This document shows, piece after piece, positions 8,113 through 20,248 of a stretch of DNA of 64,000 nucleotides (position 1 is the stretch's first letter; each line of letters begins with the position of its first letter). The stretch lies in the NCBI RefSeq assembly GCF_020193575.1, contig NZ_JADYVD010000001.1, positions 248,001 to 312,000 of the forward strand, read 5' to 3'. This stretch comes from Ensifer sp. IC4062. GTDB taxonomy: Bacteria; Pseudomonadota; Alphaproteobacteria; Rhizobiales; Rhizobiaceae. Under the pieces are notes generated by a model, which was given only the letters and a program-made list of their open reading frames with translations, searched no databases and had not been told where the DNA came from. A program made the position numbers and the translations under genes.

Positions 8113-10398
8113 TCAGGTCCCGGCGTTGTAGGCGGCGATTGCCGCCATGTTGACGATGTCTGAATCCTTGGCCGACATGGACGCGATCTGCACCGACTTG
8201 TCGAGGCCGACGAGCAGCGGGCCGATGACGGTCGAACCGCCGAGTTCCTGGAGCATCTTGGTTGAGATCGAGGCAGAGTGGAACGCCGGCATTACCAGCA
8301 CGTTGGCCGTGCCGGAAAGCCGGCAGAACGGATATTGCTCCATCACGCGCTGATTGAGCGCCACGTCGGCCGCCATTTCGCCGTCGTATTCGAAATCGAC
8401 GCGGCGCCTGTCGAGAATCTTCACCGCCTCGCGCACTCTCTCGGAGCGTTCGCCCGACGGGTGACCGAAGGTCGAATAGGCGAGCATGGCGACGCGTGGC
8501 ACATAGCCAAGGCGCTTTGCGAGTCCGGCGGCCTCCTCGGCTATGTCGGCCAGTTCCTCGGCCGTCGGCATGTCGTGCACCGCGGTGTCGGCGACGAGAA
8601 CCGTGCGGCCGCGGCAGAGTGCGAGCGATACGCCGATGACCCGGTGGCCGGGCTTGGCGTCGATGCAGCGGCGCACGTCTTCGAGTGCGGTCGAATAATT
8701 GCGCGTCAGGCCCGTCACCATGCCGTCGGCATCGCCGAGCGCCACCATGCAGGCGGCGAAGTGGTTGCGGTCGTTGTTGATCAGCCGCTGCACGTCGCGG
8801 AACAGATAGCCCTTGCGCTGGAGCCGAGCATAGAGGAAATCGGTGTAGGCGCCGACCCGCTTGGAAAGGCGTGCGTTGACGATTTGGATGCCGGCGCGGT
8901 TGAGGTCGATGCCTTCCCGCTCGGCGGTTTCGCGCATCTGTTCCTCGCGCCCGAGCAGGATTGCTGTCCCGAGCGCCTGGTTGGCATAGGCGATCGCGGA
9001 GCGCATCATCTGCACTTCCTCGCCTTCGGCAAAGACGATGCGCTTCGGCTGACGGCGGACGCGCTCGAAGATACGCTGCAGCGTCGAGGCGATCGGGTCG
9101 CGTCGCGCCGAAAGCTGCTGCGCGTAGTCGGCAAGATCGGTTATCGGTTTGCGCGCGACGCCCGTTTCCATGGCGGCCTTCGCAACAGCAATCGGAATCG
9201 CCGAGATGAGGCGCGGATCGAAGGGGACGGGAATGATGTATTGCGGCCCGAAGCGCGGCCGGTTGCCCTGGTAGGCGGCGGCGACGTCATCCGGCACGTC
9301 TTCCTTTGCGAGGCTCGCAAGAGCCTCTGCCGCGGCGATCTTCATGGCGTCGTTGATTGTCGAGGCGCGCACGTCGAGGGCGCCGCGGAAGATGTAGGGG
9401 AAGCCGAGAACGTTGTTGACCTGGTTCGGGTAGTCGGAGCGACCGGTCGCGACGATCGCGTCGTCGCGGATGCGGGCGACCTCCTCCGGCGTGATTTCGG
9501 GATCCGGATTGGCCATGGCGAAGATGATCGGTTTCGGCGCCATGGAAAGCACCATTTCCGTCGAAAGCGCACCCTTTGCCGACAGTCCGAAGAACACGTC
9601 AGCGCCGTCCAGCGCCTCGGCTAGGGTCCGGCGGTCGGTATCGACCGCGTGCGCCGACTTCCACTGGTTCATACCGTCCGTGCGCCCTTTGTAGATCACG
9701 CCCTTGGTATCGCAGAGAATGATGTTTTCCCCGTTGAAACCCATCGCCTTGATGAGCTCGATACAAGCGATGGCCGCGGCGCCCGCGCCGTTGCAGACGA
9801 GCCTGGTCGTCTTGAAGTCGCGCCCGGTGAGCGTCAGCGCATTGATGAGGCCCGCGGCGGCGATGATCGCGGTGCCATGCTGGTCGTCATGGAACACGGG
9901 AATGTCCATGACCTCGCGCAGCCGCTGTTCGATGATGAAGCAGTCCGGCGCCTTGATATCCTCGAGGTTGATGCCCCCGAAAGAGGGGCCGAGAAAGCGC
10001 ACGCAGTTGACGAATTCGTCGACGTTCTCGGTATCGACTTCGAGATCGATCGAATCCACGTCCGCAAATCGCTTGAACAGTACCGACTTGCCTTCCATCA
10101 CCGGCTTCGAGGCAAGCGCACCGAGATTGCCGAGGCCGAGGATCGCCGTGCCATTGGAAATCACCGCGACCATGTTGCCGCGCGTCGTGTAGTCATAAGC
10201 GGTTGCCGGGTCTTCGGCGATCGCCTTCACGGGCACGGCGACGCCGGGCGAGTAGGCGAGCGACAGATCGCGCTGAGTCGCCATCGCCTTTGTCGGGGCG
10301 ATCTCCAGCTTTCCGGGCCGACCTTGTGAATGGAAGTCGAGCGCTTCCTGGGCGGTGACGCTTGTCATCGTGCGGTCGGTCTTGTCGGTAGCCGGCAT
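8113..10398 (-). CDS. tme: NAD(P)-dependent malic enzyme with phosphotransacetylase-like C-terminal domain
   Basis: Oxidatively decarboxylates malate to pyruvate. From the ATG at 10398 the product is 761 residues. An AGGAGG and a closer GAGG lie just upstream of this ATG on the coding strand, so I prefer it over the longer frame to 10533. The N-terminal half is the malic enzyme (LAYSPGVAVPVKAI, FHDDQHGTAI, NGAGAAAIACIELI for the dinucleotide fold). The C-terminal third resembles phosphate acetyltransferase (RIVFAEGEEVQMMRSA onward). Sinorhizobium has two such chimeric enzymes, Dme and Tme. Position between olsB and mutS matches tme as I recall it, but cofactor preference cannot be read from the sequence. 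Confidence 0.88.
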   Translation of the reverse strand: MPATDKTDRTMTSVTAQEALDFHSQGRPGKLEIAPTKAMATQRDLSLAYSPGVAVPVKAIAEDPATAYDYTTRGNMVAVISNGTAILGLGNLGALASKPVMEGKSVLFKRFADVDSIDLEVDTENVDEFVNCVRFLGPSFGGINLEDIKAPDCFIIEQRLREVMDIPVFHDDQHGTAIIAAAGLINALTLTGRDFKTTRLVCNGAGAAAIACIELIKAMGFNGENIILCDTKGVIYKGRTDGMNQWKSAHAVDTDRRTLAEALDGADVFFGLSAKGALSTEMVLSMAPKPIIFAMANPDPEITPEEVARIRDDAIVATGRSDYPNQVNNVLGFPYIFRGALDVRASTINDAMKIAAAEALASLAKEDVPDDVAAAYQGNRPRFGPQYIIPVPFDPRLISAIPIAVAKAAMETGVARKPITDLADYAQQLSARRDPIASTLQRIFERVRRQPKRIVFAEGEEVQMMRSAIAYANQALGTAILLGREEQMRETAEREGIDLNRAGIQIVNARLSKRVGAYTDFLYARLQRKGYLFRDVQRLINNDRNHFAACMVALGDADGMVTGLTRNYSTALEDVRRCIDAKPGHRVIGVSLALCRGRTVLVADTAVHDMPTAEELADIAEEAAGLAKRLGYVPRVAMLAYSTFGHPSGERSERVREAVKILDRRRVDFEYDGEMAADVALNQRVMEQYPFCRLSGTANVLVMPAFHSASISTKMLQELGGSTVIGPLLVGLDKSVQIASMSAKDSDIVNMAAIAAYNAGT

Positions 10399-10501
10399 GT
10401 TTTCCTCAACCTCCTGTGGGCGACCGCCGAGGTCAGCCTCTTTGTTATTGTCGTCTATAAATGCTTGCGGATAGTGTGACATCTCTTTTTTTGGAACAAT
10501 C

Positions 10502-13246
10502 ATGAATTTCGTGACAGACCCATCGAGCCGCACGGGCGATGTCCTTTCCGTGTCCGATCTGGCAAGTCAGGAGAGCCGCTCCACCGCGACTCCGATGATG
10601 GAGCAGTACATCGAGATCAAGGCGAACAATCCGGATTCGCTGTTGTTCTATCGGATGGGCGACTTCTACGAGTTGTTCTTCCAAGATGCGGTCGAAGCCT
10701 CGCGCGCGCTCGGGATCACGCTGACGAAGCGTGGTCAGCACTTAGGCCAGGAGATCCCGATGTGCGGCGTGCCGGTCCACGCGGCCGACGATTACCTGCA
10801 AAAGCTGATCGCCCTCGGTTTCCGGGTCGCCGTCTGCGAGCAGGTCGAGGATCCGGCCGAAGCGAAGAAGCGCGGCAGCAAGTCGGTCGTGCGCCGCGAT
10901 GTTGTCCGGCTGGTGACGCCGGGAACGATCACCGAGGACAAGCTGCTTTCGCCGGCAGAATCGAATTATCTGATGGCGCTCGCCCGTATCCGCAGCGGCT
11001 CGGAACCGGCTTATGCGCTCGCCTGGATCGACATATCGACCGGCATTTTCCGCCTTGCCGAGACGGCCGAGGGCCGCTTGCTCGCCGATATATTGCGCAT
11101 CGAACCGCGCGAACTGATCCTGCCTGATACCGTCTTTCACGATCCGGAGCTCCGGCCGATTTTCGACGTGCTCGGCCGGGTCGCTGTGCCGCAACCGGCC
11201 GTGCTGTTCGACAGTGCGACGGCGGAAGGTCGCATTGCCCGCTATTACGGCGTGAAGACCCTCGACGGCTTCGGCAGCTTTTCGCGCGCCGAACTTGCGG
11301 CCGCCTCGGCCGCGATCTCCTATGTCGAGAAGACCCAGCTTGCCGAACGCCCGGCGCTCGGGATTCCGGAGCGGGAAAGCGTCGCCTCGACACTCTTCAT
11401 TGATCCGGCGACCCGCGCCAACCTCGAGCTGGTCAAGACGCTTTCCGGTGCGCGCGAGGGAACGTTGCTCAGAGCCCTCGACCGAACGGTGACGAGCGGC
11501 GGCGCACGGCTTCTCGCCGAGCGGCTGATGTCGCCACTGACCGATCCCGATAGGATCAATATCCGGCTCGATTCGATCGAAGTCCTCGCCGACCAGCCGA
11601 GTTTTGCGACGGACCTGCGCGACGCCTTACGGCGCGCGCCCGACATGCCGCGCGCGCTGTCGCGGCTGGCACTCGGCCGTGGCGGGCCGCGTGATCTTGG
11701 AGCGATCAAGGCTGGGCTTCGGGCCGCGGCGACGATATCGGCGCTGTTGTCGCGCGGCAGCCTCTCGACAGAACTGACCGAGGCGCACGCCGCAATCGAC
11801 GCATTGCCGCAGGAGTTGCTGGCGAGACTCGAGTCGATGCTCGCGGAAGAACTCCCCCTCCTGAAACGTGACGGCGGGTTCGTGCGCGAAGGAGCGCATG
11901 GCGAACTCGATGAGATGCGGGCGCTGCGCGATCAGTCGCGTCGGGTGATTGCGGGCCTGCAACTGCAATATTGCGACGAAACCGGCATCAAATCGCTTAA
12001 AATCAAACACAACAATGTGCTTGGTTATTTCATCGAGGTGACGGCGGGAAATGCCGGCGCGATGACCGACACGGACGCGGGGCGCGCGCGTTTCATACAT
12101 CGCCAGACCATGGCCAATGCCATGCGGTTCACGACGACCGAGCTCGCGGAGCTGGAAACCAAGATCGCCAATGCGGCCGACCGGGCTCTTGCGATCGAAC
12201 TCGAAGCATTCGAGGCGATGACTGGCGAGGTCGTCGCGCATGCCGAGGCGATCAAGGCCGCGGCGCTGGCGCTCGCAACGCTCGATGTCTCGACCGGCCT
12301 CGCCGTCCTTGCTGAAGAGCAGAACTATGCACGCCCCGTCGTCGACCGTTCACGGATGTTCGCGATCGATGGCGGGCGTCATCCGGTCGTCGAGCAGGCG
12401 CTCCGGCGTCAGGCGGCCAACGCCTTCGTTGCCAACGGCTGTGACCTGTCGCCTCCGGAAGGTCACGAGGGCGGGGCGATCTGGCTGCTCACCGGTCCCA
12501 ACATGGGCGGTAAATCGACGTTCCTGCGCCAGAATGCGCTGATTGCCATCATGGCGCAGATGGGGTCGTTTGTCCCGGCAGCGGCGGCGCACATCGGCGT
12601 TGTCGACCGGTTGTTTTCACGCGTCGGTGCATCCGATGATCTCGCCCGTGGCCGCTCGACCTTCATGGTCGAGATGGTCGAAACCGCGGCGATCCTCAAT
12701 CAGGCGACGGACCGCTCGCTGGTGATCCTCGACGAGATCGGTCGCGGCACCGCGACCTTCGACGGCCTTTCGATCGCCTGGGCCGCGGTCGAGCACCTGC
12801 ACGAGGTCAATGGTTGCCGTGGGCTCTTCGCCACCCATTTCCACGAGCTGACGGTGCTTTCCGAGAAGCTTGGTCGGCTCTCGAACGCGACGATGCGGGT
12901 CAAGGAATGGGACGGTGACGTGATTTTTCTCCACGAGGTCGGTCCCGGCGCCGCCGACAGGTCCTATGGGATCCAGGTTGCCCGGCTTGCGGGCCTCCCG
13001 CCATCGGTCGTGGTGCGTGCCAAGGATGTGCTTGCCAAGCTTGAGGACGCAGACCGCAAAAACCCGGCGAGCCAACTGATCGACGACCTGCCGCTTTTCC
13101 AGGTGGCGATACGGCGCGAGGAATCGGCGAGGTTCGGGCCTTCGAAGGTCGAGGAGGCGTTGAAGGCGCTCAATCCCGACGACATGACGCCGCGCGACGC
13201 CCTCGACGCCCTCTATTCGCTGAAGAAACAACTGGCCGCCCGCTGA
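10502..13246 (+). CDS. mutS: DNA mismatch repair protein MutS
   Basis: Recognises base mismatches and small loops and starts mismatch repair with MutL. The 914-residue product has the mismatch-binding Phe-x-Glu motif at residues 55-57 (GDFYELFF), then the connector and lever domains. The ATPase domain carries a Walker A motif near residue 664 ([10 protein letters not shown]), Walker B in [10 protein letters not shown] and the signature region [17 protein letters not shown] at 10502. It is divergent from the malic enzyme gene with about 103 bp between the starts, which must hold both promoters. The protein looks complete. Confidence 0.97.
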   Translation: MNFVTDPSSRTGDVLSVSDLASQESRSTATPMMEQYIEIKANNPDSLLFYRMGDFYELFFQDAVEASRALGITLTKRGQHLGQEIPMCGVPVHAADDYLQKLIALGFRVAVCEQVEDPAEAKKRGSKSVVRRDVVRLVTPGTITEDKLLSPAESNYLMALARIRSGSEPAYALAWIDISTGIFRLAETAEGRLLADILRIEPRELILPDTVFHDPELRPIFDVLGRVAVPQPAVLFDSATAEGRIARYYGVKTLDGFGSFSRAELAAASAAISYVEKTQLAERPALGIPERESVASTLFIDPATRANLELVKTLSGAREGTLLRALDRTVTSGGARLLAERLMSPLTDPDRINIRLDSIEVLADQPSFATDLRDALRRAPDMPRALSRLALGRGGPRDLGAIKAGLRAAATISALLSRGSLSTELTEAHAAIDALPQELLARLESMLAEELPLLKRDGGFVREGAHGELDEMRALRDQSRRVIAGLQLQYCDETGIKSLKIKHNNVLGYFIEVTAGNAGAMTDTDAGRARFIHRQTMANAMRFTTTELAELETKIANAADRALAIELEAFEAMTGEVVAHAEAIKAAALALATLDVSTGLAVLAEEQNYARPVVDRSRMFAIDGGRHPVVEQALRRQAANAFVANGCDLSPPEGHEGGAIWLLTGPNMGGKSTFLRQNALIAIMAQMGSFVPAAAAHIGVVDRLFSRVGASDDLARGRSTFMVEMVETAAILNQATDRSLVILDEIGRGTATFDGLSIAWAAVEHLHEVNGCRGLFATHFHELTVLSEKLGRLSNATMRVKEWDGDVIFLHEVGPGAADRSYGIQVARLAGLPPSVVVRAKDVLAKLEDADRKNPASQLIDDLPLFQVAIRREESARFGPSKVEEALKALNPDDMTPRDALDALYSLKKQLAAR

Positions 13247-13568
13247 CCTTGCTCGAAGATGGCATCGACGGATTATTGCATGCGCCGATTGAAAGTGCTG
13301 CAGCGTCCTTTGCGCGTCTGAAAAGACGCGCGGCGTTGCAAGCCGATTTTTCCTGTTATTCGCGGGATAGAACGGCTATACAGCGCCGCGTGTCTTCTAC
13401 AACGCGGTGCGTCTTTCGGACGCTCAAAGGTCGCTTTAGCAGTAGACGCGCAAAGGACGTGGCTTTTGAAAAGCTGCATGTTTCCGGCCGGTCCACGGCG
13501 ACATGCAGGAGCGCTGGCAAATGCAGCGGATTACTCAACCAGTCGGACAGGACGCCCCTCGGCACTTC
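13247..13568. repeat. 322-bp mutS-glnD gap with two RIME1-like fragments in opposite orientation
   Basis: The first fragment, 13276-13342, reads in the same sense as copy A (AAAGTGCTGCAGCGTCC, then a CGCGTCTGAAAAGACGCG palindrome). The second, about 13391-13484, is a reverse-complement relative (GACGCGCAAAGGACG then AAGCTGCATG). Together they make a large imperfect inverted repeat. The glnD frame stays open to 13503, but the preferred start is 13569. No other gene is seen. Confidence 0.6.
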
Positions 13569-16418
13569 ATGGCCAGACACGAAACTTCCTTTCCCGAAAT
13601 TCTCGATGTTGCGGCGCTCAGAGCGAAATGCAGCTTCATCGCCTCCGCTCATGCGGAGCAGCGAGAGCCGATGCGCCAAGCCCTGCTTGGTGCATTCAAG
13701 CAGGCCAATCTTGCAGGCCGCGCTAAGGCGCGCGAGTTGCTTGCTGCCGACGGCGCCGGGATCAAATGCGCCGAACGCATCTCCTGGCTCCAGGACCAGC
13801 TCATCACTCTTCTGCATGATTTCGTGCTGAACGAGGTTTTCGACGCGGCGAATGCGCTGCCGGCATCTCGGATCGCGGTGACGGCCGTCGGCGGCTACGG
13901 ACGCGGAACGTTGGCGCCGGGATCGGACGTCGACCTTCTCTTCCTGCTGCCTGCAAAAAAGGCGGTCTGGGCGGAGCCGGCGATCGAGTTTATGCTCTAT
14001 GTCCTCTGGGATCTGGGCTTCAAGGTCGGTCATGCGACCCGCACGATCGAGGAATGCATCCGGCTGTCACGCGCCGATATGACAATTCGCACGGCGATCC
14101 TCGAATGCCGCTACATCTGCGGTTCCGAGGCGCTGGCGAACGAACTCGAAACGCGCTTCGATCACGAGATCGTTCGCAACACCGGTCCCGATTTCATTGC
14201 CGCCAAGCTTGCCGAGCGCGACCAGCGCCATCGCAAGGCGGGCGACACGCGCTATCTCGTCGAGCCGAACATCAAGGAAGGCAAGGGTGGGCTTCGCGAT
14301 CTGCACACGCTGTTCTGGATCGCCAAATACTTCTACCGGGTCAAGGACTCGGCCGATCTCGTCAAGCTCGGCGTCCTATCGCGGCAGGAATACAGACTTT
14401 TCCAGAAATCGGAGGATTTTCTCTGGGCAGTGCGTTGCCACATGCATTTCCTGACGGGCAAGGCGGAAGAGCGGCTCTCCTTCGACATACAGCGCGAGAT
14501 CGCCGAGGCGCTCGGTTACCACGATCATCCCGGCCTCTCGGCCGTCGAGCGCTTCATGAAGCACTACTTCCTCGTCGCCAAGGACGTGGGTGATTTGACG
14601 CGCATCCTCTGCGCCGCGCTCGAGGACCAGCAGGCGAAGGATGCGCCGGGGCTTTCCGGCGTGATCAGCCGTTTCAAGCATCGCACGCGCAAGATCGCGG
14701 GCACGCTCGACTTCGTCGATGATGGCGGACGCATCACTCTTTCGAGCCCCGATGTCTTCAAGCGCGATCCTGTAAACCTTCTGCGGCTCTTCCACGTCGC
14801 CGACATAAATGGCCTGGAGTTCCATCCGGCCGCGCTGAAGCAGGTGACCCGGTCGCTGAGCCTGATCACGCCGCAACTGCGTGAAGATGAAGAAGCCAAC
14901 AGGCTGTTCCTCTCGATCCTGACGTCCAGGCGCAATCCGGAACTGATCCTGAGGCGCATGAACGAGTCCGGCGTCCTCGGCCGCTTCATCCCTGATTTCG
15001 GCAAGATCGTGTCGATGATGCAGTTCAACATGTATCATCACTACACGGTCGACGAGCATCTGCTGCGCACGGTCGATATTCTCTCGCGGGTCGAGCGCGG
15101 CATCGAGGAGGAGGCACATCCGCTTTCGGCGACGCTGATGCCAGGCATCGAAGATCGCGAGGCGCTCTATGTCGCCGTGCTGCTGCACGACATTGCCAAG
15201 GGCCGACCGGAGGACCACTCGGTCGCCGGCGCCAAGGTGGCCCGCAGGCTCTGCCCGCGTTTGGGGCTTTCTCCGAAGCAGACCGAAACCGTGGCGTGGC
15301 TGGTCGAGGAGCATCTCACCATGTCCCTGGTGGCCCAGACACGCGACCTCAACGATCGCAAGACCATCGTCGATTTCGCTGAGCGCGTGCAGTCGCTCGA
15401 TCGTCTGAAAATGCTGCTCATCCTGACGGTCTGCGACATCCGGGCGGTGGGGCCGGGCGTATGGAACGGCTGGAAGGGGCAGTTGCTGCGCACGCTCTAC
15501 TATGAGACCGAACTTCTGCTCTCCGGCGGCTTCTCGGAGTTGTCGCGAAAAGAACGGGCAAGACATGCCGCCCACATGCTGGAGGAGGCGCTGACCGATT
15601 GGTCGAAGGCGGACCGCGAGGCTTATGTTCGGCTGCATTATCAGCCCTATCTTCTTTCGGTGGCGCTCGAGGATCAGGTTCGGCACGCGGAGTTCATTCG
15701 CGATGCGGACCAGGCCGGCAAGACGCTTGCGACCATGGTGCGCACGCACCAGTTCCACGCCATCACCGAAATCACCGTGCTTTCCCCGGACCATCCGCGC
15801 CTGCTGACGGTAATTGCGGGAGCCTGCGCCGCGGCCGGCGCCAACATCGTTGACGCCCAGATCTTCACGACGGCTGACGGACGGGCGCTGGACACGATTC
15901 TGGTCAACCGGGAATTTCAAGTCGACGAAGACGAGATGCGCCGGGCGGCGAGCATCGGCAAATTGATCGAGGATGTGCTTTCCGGCCGCAAGCGCCTGCC
16001 CGAAGTGATCGCCAGCCGCGCGCGCGTGAAGAAGCGCAGCAAGGCCTTCACGGTCACGCCGGAAGTGACGATCAGCAACACGCTGTCGAACAAGTTCACA
16101 GTTATCGAGGTTGAGGGCCTCGATAGACCCGGTCTTCTTTCCGAGGTGACCGCGGTGCTTTCCGACCTCTCGCTTGATATCGCCTCGGCTCATATCACCA
16201 CATTCGGCGAGAAGGTGATCGACACCTTCTACGTTACCGATCTGGTCGGCGCGAAGATCACGAACGAGAACCGGCAGTCCAATATCGCCGCGCGCCTCAA
16301 GCCCGTTTTGGCAGGCGAGGTGGACGAGGCGCGCGAGCGCATGCCCTCCGGCATCATCGCGCCGGGCCCGGTGCCGCGCACGTCCCACGCCTCCAAAACG
16401 ACAAAAGCCGAAACATGA
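13569..16418 (+). CDS. glnD: Bifunctional PII uridylyltransferase / uridylyl-removing enzyme GlnD
   Basis: Senses glutamine and modifies or demodifies PII proteins (GlnB, GlnK), setting nitrogen status signalling. From the ATG at 13569 the product is 949 residues, the length I recall for S. meliloti GlnD; the frame extends 22 codons further up without support. Domains in order: nucleotidyltransferase with [18 protein letters not shown] near residue 108, the GlnD linker, an HD hydrolase domain with [14 protein letters not shown] near 537, and two C-terminal ACT domains near 732 and 843. It overlaps murJ by 4 bp (ATGA), as in related rhizobia. Confidence 0.96.
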   Translation: MARHETSFPEILDVAALRAKCSFIASAHAEQREPMRQALLGAFKQANLAGRAKARELLAADGAGIKCAERISWLQDQLITLLHDFVLNEVFDAANALPASRIAVTAVGGYGRGTLAPGSDVDLLFLLPAKKAVWAEPAIEFMLYVLWDLGFKVGHATRTIEECIRLSRADMTIRTAILECRYICGSEALANELETRFDHEIVRNTGPDFIAAKLAERDQRHRKAGDTRYLVEPNIKEGKGGLRDLHTLFWIAKYFYRVKDSADLVKLGVLSRQEYRLFQKSEDFLWAVRCHMHFLTGKAEERLSFDIQREIAEALGYHDHPGLSAVERFMKHYFLVAKDVGDLTRILCAALEDQQAKDAPGLSGVISRFKHRTRKIAGTLDFVDDGGRITLSSPDVFKRDPVNLLRLFHVADINGLEFHPAALKQVTRSLSLITPQLREDEEANRLFLSILTSRRNPELILRRMNESGVLGRFIPDFGKIVSMMQFNMYHHYTVDEHLLRTVDILSRVERGIEEEAHPLSATLMPGIEDREALYVAVLLHDIAKGRPEDHSVAGAKVARRLCPRLGLSPKQTETVAWLVEEHLTMSLVAQTRDLNDRKTIVDFAERVQSLDRLKMLLILTVCDIRAVGPGVWNGWKGQLLRTLYYETELLLSGGFSELSRKERARHAAHMLEEALTDWSKADREAYVRLHYQPYLLSVALEDQVRHAEFIRDADQAGKTLATMVRTHQFHAITEITVLSPDHPRLLTVIAGACAAAGANIVDAQIFTTADGRALDTILVNREFQVDEDEMRRAASIGKLIEDVLSGRKRLPEVIASRARVKKRSKAFTVTPEVTISNTLSNKFTVIEVEGLDRPGLLSEVTAVLSDLSLDIASAHITTFGEKVIDTFYVTDLVGAKITNENRQSNIAARLKPVLAGEVDEARERMPSGIIAPGPVPRTSHASKTTKAET

Positions 16419-18022
16419 GTCTGGTCAAGAAATTTGCAACCGTCGGCGGTGCGACGCTCGGAAGCCGCGTCTTCGGCTTCGTCCGCGAAACTTTCATGGC
16501 GGCAGCACTCGGCACCGGACCGGTTGCCGACGCCTTCAACACCGCCTTCCGCCTGCCGAACACCTTCCGCCGGCTTTTCGCCGAAGGCGCCTTCAACTCC
16601 GCCTTCGTGCCGCTCTTTGCAAAGGAGATCGAAGCGCGCGGCATGGATGGCGCGCGGCGCTTTTCGGAAGAGGTTTTCGGTGTGCTCTTCACCGTTCTCC
16701 TGTTTCTCACGATCGCCATGGAGCTGGCGATGCCCTTCATCGTCAGGGAGTTGATAGCCCCGGGCTTTGCCGACGATCCGGCGAAATTTGCGAGCACCGT
16801 ATCTTTCGCGACGATCATGTTCCCGTATCTCGCCTGCATGTCGCTGGCGGCGATGATGGCGGGCATGCTGAACTCGCTGCACCGTTATTTCGCCGCCGCG
16901 ATCGCGCCGGTGTTCCTGAACGTCATCCTGATCGGCGTTCTTGCCTATGCCTGGTATGATGGGCATGACGCGGTTGCCGTCGGCTACAGCCTTTCCTGGG
17001 GCGTCCTGGCCGCAGGGCTGGTGCAGCTCGCGATCGTCTGGTTCGCCGTGCGCGATGCCGGGATCCGGATCGGGCTTCGCCGTCCGCGGATGACGGCGAA
17101 TGTGAGGCGGCTTCTCATACTGGCGCTGCCCGCGGCGATCACCGGCGGCATCACGCAGATCAACCTTCTGATCAACACCAATATCGCTTCGGCAAAAGCG
17201 GGGGCCGTGTCGTCCCTCGTCTATGCTGATCGCATTTACCAGCTTCCCCTCGGCGTCGTCGGCATCGCGGTCGCGACCGTGCTGCTGCCGGAACTTTCAC
17301 GGGCGCTGCGTGCCGGCAATCTCAACGAAGCGTCGAACCTGCAGAACCGCTCCGTCGAATTCACGCTGTTCCTGACGCTGCCGGCCGCTGCAGCGCTCCT
17401 TGTCATGTCGGAACCGATCGTCCGGCTGCTCTTCGAGCGCGGCAAGTTTTCACCGGAATCGACGGTTGTGGTCGGCCAGATCCTGGCGATCTACGGCCTT
17501 GGCCTACCGGCCTTCGTGCTGATCAAGGCCTTCATTCCGGGTTTTTTCGCGCGCGAGGATACCCGCACGCCGATGATCTTCGCCGCCATTTCCGTGGTGG
17601 TGAACGTGTCGCTGGCCTTGACGCTGTTTCCGTCACTCGCCGCGAGCGGCATCGCTATCGCCGAGATCGTTGCCGGGTGGGTGAATGCCATACTGTTGTT
17701 CGCAACCCTCGTCTGGCGTGGCCATTGGGGACGCGACATTCCGCTGTTGACCCGGATCCCACGCTTGACCGTCGCGGCGGCGATCATGGCGGTGGCGCTG
17801 CATTTTGCGGTCCAGTGGCTGGCGTTCCCGCTTTCGTCCGCCGCACCGCTTTTGACGCGTGCCATGACCCTCTGTGGGCTGGTGGCGGCGGCGATGGTGA
17901 TCTATTTCGCATTCGCCTTCGGTCTCGGCGGAGCGAGCCTCGGTATGATCCGTCGCAATCTGAAGCGCAGGGCCGCTGGCGCCCCGGTTGAAGCGGCGGG
18001 CCAAGAGCCCGACGCGTCATGA
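16415..18022 (+). CDS. murJ: Lipid II flippase MurJ (MviN)
   Basis: Moves the peptidoglycan precursor lipid II across the inner membrane. The 535-residue protein is hydrophobic throughout, with about 14 membrane segments of the MATE-like MviN family. The N-terminal signature [15 protein letters not shown] and [24 protein letters not shown] are intact. ATG at 16415 overlaps the glnD stop as ATGA, and its own stop overlaps the next gene in the same way, so the three genes are probably translated from one mRNA. Confidence 0.95.
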   Translation: MSLVKKFATVGGATLGSRVFGFVRETFMAAALGTGPVADAFNTAFRLPNTFRRLFAEGAFNSAFVPLFAKEIEARGMDGARRFSEEVFGVLFTVLLFLTIAMELAMPFIVRELIAPGFADDPAKFASTVSFATIMFPYLACMSLAAMMAGMLNSLHRYFAAAIAPVFLNVILIGVLAYAWYDGHDAVAVGYSLSWGVLAAGLVQLAIVWFAVRDAGIRIGLRRPRMTANVRRLLILALPAAITGGITQINLLINTNIASAKAGAVSSLVYADRIYQLPLGVVGIAVATVLLPELSRALRAGNLNEASNLQNRSVEFTLFLTLPAAAALLVMSEPIVRLLFERGKFSPESTVVVGQILAIYGLGLPAFVLIKAFIPGFFAREDTRTPMIFAAISVVVNVSLALTLFPSLAASGIAIAEIVAGWVNAILLFATLVWRGHWGRDIPLLTRIPRLTVAAAIMAVALHFAVQWLAFPLSSAAPLLTRAMTLCGLVAAAMVIYFAFAFGLGGASLGMIRRNLKRRAAGAPVEAAGQEPDAS

Positions 18023-18411
18023 AACAGACGGTCGCGCGCATCACCATCGTCGTGCCGGATTATGACGACGGCATCGCCTTCTATTGCGGCAAGCTCGGTT
18101 TCGACCTGATCGAGGATACGGACCTCGGCGGCGGCAAGCGCTGGGTACTCGTTCGGCCGAAAGGCGCCGCTGAGACGGCCTTGCTTCTCGCCAGGGCGGC
18201 GGACGAACGGCAGCGGGCCGCGATTGGCAACCAGACCGGTGGACGGGTCGGTTTCTTCCTTTTCACCGACGACTTTGCCCGTGATCACGCCGCGATGCTG
18301 GCGGCCGGCGTCGAATTCCGCGAGGCGCCGCGTCACGAGGCCTACGGTTCGGTCGCGGTGTTTGCAGACCCGTTCGGAAACCTCTGGGATCTGTTGCAAC
18401 CGGCGTCGTGA
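18019..18411 (+). CDS. VOC (glyoxalase/dioxygenase-fold) family protein
   Basis: A 130-residue protein with the paired beta-alpha-beta-beta-beta modules of the vicinal oxygen chelate superfamily: [23 protein letters not shown] at the start and [14 protein letters not shown] at the end. The family includes glyoxalase I, extradiol dioxygenases and antibiotic-binding proteins; the substrate cannot be assigned. It is coupled to murJ by an ATGA overlap, though a functional link to cell wall synthesis is not implied. Confidence 0.8.
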   Translation: MKQTVARITIVVPDYDDGIAFYCGKLGFDLIEDTDLGGGKRWVLVRPKGAAETALLLARAADERQRAAIGNQTGGRVGFFLFTDDFARDHAAMLAAGVEFREAPRHEAYGSVAVFADPFGNLWDLLQPAS

Positions 18412-18506
18412 TCTGCCGCACCCCCTTGATTGCACTTTGCCTGCCGTGCATAAGCGCGGCGGATATCAACTGGAGACGGGCCCTCCACAAGCCCGATGAG
18501 GACGAC

Positions 18507-19571
18507 ATGAACGAATTCAAGCCGCTCGTATTTTCCGGCGTACAACCGACCGGCAATCTGCATCTCGGCAATTATCTCGGCGCGATCCGCAAGTTCGTCG
18601 CCCTGCAGGAAAACAACGACTGCATCTATTGCGTCGTCGACCTGCACTCGATCACCGCGCAGCTCGTGCATGAAGACCTGCCGAACCAGATCCGCTCGAT
18701 CGCGGCCGCCTTCATTGCCTCAGGCATCGACCCGGAAAAACATATCGTCTTCAACCAGTCGGCCGTGCCGCAGCACGCCGAGCTTGCCTGGATCTTCAAC
18801 TGCGTCGCCCGCATCGGCTGGATGAACCGGATGACCCAGTTCAAGGACAAGGCCGGCAAGGACCGCGAAAACGCCTCGCTCGGGCTGCTCGCCTATCCGA
18901 GCCTGATGGCGGCCGACATCCTTGTCTACCGTGCCACGCATGTCCCGGTCGGCGACGACCAGAAGCAGCATCTGGAGCTGACGCGCGACATTGCCCAGAA
19001 GTTCAACATCGACTTCATGGAGCACATCCGGGCACGCGGCTACGGCGTCGATATCGTCGTCGGCGAAGAGCCGATCCATGCCTATTTCCCGCCCGTCGAG
19101 CCCTTGATCGGCGGACCGGCGCCGCGCGTCATGTCGCTGCGCGACGGCACGAAGAAGATGTCGAAGTCCGATCCGTCCGATCTGTCGCGCATCAATCTGA
19201 TGGATGATGCCGAGACGATCTCGAAGAAGATCCGCAAGGCCAAGACCGATCCGGATGCGCTTCCGAGCGAAGTCGACGGCCTCGCCGGCCGTCCGGAGGC
19301 GGAAAACCTCGTCGGCATCTACGCGGCGCTTTCCGACAAGACGAAGGGTGAGGTTCTCGCCGAGTTCGGCGGCCAGCAGTTCTCGGTCTTCAAGCCGGCT
19401 CTGGTCGATCTTGCCGTCAACGTGTTGTCGCCGATCACCGGCGAGATGCGTCGCCTGATGGATGACACCGCGCACATCGACGCAATCCTGAGGGGTGGCG
19501 GCGAGCGGGCGAGGGCGCGTACCGAAAAGACGATGCGCGAGGTTCGCGAAATCATCGGGTTTTTGCAATAG
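18507..19571 (+). CDS. trpS: Tryptophanyl-tRNA synthetase
   Basis: Charges tRNA-Trp with tryptophan. From the ATG at 18507, preceded by GATGAGGA, the product is 354 residues, normal for bacterial TrpS. Class I motifs are visible: the HIGH-type sequence in [10 protein letters not shown] near residue 15 and the KMSKS motif in [10 protein letters not shown] near 215. The frame extends to 18408, overlapping the VOC gene, but those residues do not look like TrpS. No leader peptide or T-box is visible upstream. Confidence 0.96.
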   Translation: MNEFKPLVFSGVQPTGNLHLGNYLGAIRKFVALQENNDCIYCVVDLHSITAQLVHEDLPNQIRSIAAAFIASGIDPEKHIVFNQSAVPQHAELAWIFNCVARIGWMNRMTQFKDKAGKDRENASLGLLAYPSLMAADILVYRATHVPVGDDQKQHLELTRDIAQKFNIDFMEHIRARGYGVDIVVGEEPIHAYFPPVEPLIGGPAPRVMSLRDGTKKMSKSDPSDLSRINLMDDAETISKKIRKAKTDPDALPSEVDGLAGRPEAENLVGIYAALSDKTKGEVLAEFGGQQFSVFKPALVDLAVNVLSPITGEMRRLMDDTAHIDAILRGGGERARARTEKTMREVREIIGFLQ

Positions 19572-19623
19572 CGCGCAAAAATGAGATCTTGCGGGCGGCG
19601 AACGGCAATGTAATGTTCGCCGC

Positions 19624-20115
19624 ATGGTTTCCACCCGACTCTCACGATTGGAAGGTCATCGCCGCAAGTTCATGGCGGTGATCGACGACACGCCCGAATG
19701 CGGCCGCGCCGTGCATTATGCCGGCATGCGCGCGAAGAACTCCAACGGCGGCCTGGTGCTGCTCTACGTGATCGCTGACAGCGACTTCCAGCAGTGGCTG
19801 GGAGTCGAGGAGATCATGCGGGCGGAAGCACGCGAAGAGGCCGAGGCGACGCTCGCAAAGGTGGCTCAGACGGTGCGCGAAAGCATCGGCATCGAACCGG
19901 AAGTCGTCATTCGCGAAGGGATCGCCACGGAGCAGATCCATGCCGTGATCGAGGATGACCGCGACATAGCCATTCTGGTGCTTGCAGCGGGATCGGCGAA
20001 GGAAGGGCCGGGACCGTTGGTGTCGTCCATCGCCGGAAAGGCCGCGGCCTTTCCGATCCCCGTAACCGTCATTCCCGACATGCTGACTGACGAGGAAATA
20101 GACGCACTGAGTTAG
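19624..20115 (+). CDS. Universal stress protein (UspA) family
   Basis: A 163-residue single-domain protein with the UspA alpha/beta fold: it opens KFMAVIDDTPECGRAVHYAGMRA and ends with PIPVTVIPD. The GAxxxGxxxxxxxGS nucleotide motif is poorly conserved here (AAGSAKEGPGPLVSSIAG), so ATP binding is uncertain. ATG at 19624 lies 52 bp after trpS, in the same direction. The family is linked to survival under starvation and stress, but no specific role can be given. Confidence 0.82.
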   Translation: MVSTRLSRLEGHRRKFMAVIDDTPECGRAVHYAGMRAKNSNGGLVLLYVIADSDFQQWLGVEEIMRAEAREEAEATLAKVAQTVRESIGIEPEVVIREGIATEQIHAVIEDDRDIAILVLAAGSAKEGPGPLVSSIAGKAAAFPIPVTVIPDMLTDEEIDALS

Positions 20116-20248
20116 AGCACTATTCCTTGCGGCATCGCGCCGTCTCGACGTCGGAAGATGCGATCTTCCACATGCCTTCCCTTCCCGATCTTCGCGGCCC
20201 ACGTGCGACGGGATGCGCCCTTGCGAGGGCGGCGCGAAACACCTATAT

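Noticed and set aside
8278-9624. 448-codon plus-strand frame inside the malic enzyme gene
   Set aside because: Antisense shadow rich in Arg, His and Gly; no family pattern.
14376-16388. 670-codon open frame antisense to glnD
   Set aside because: It mirrors the strongly biased third-codon GC of glnD, has no recognisable domain, and glnD itself is complete with all motifs.
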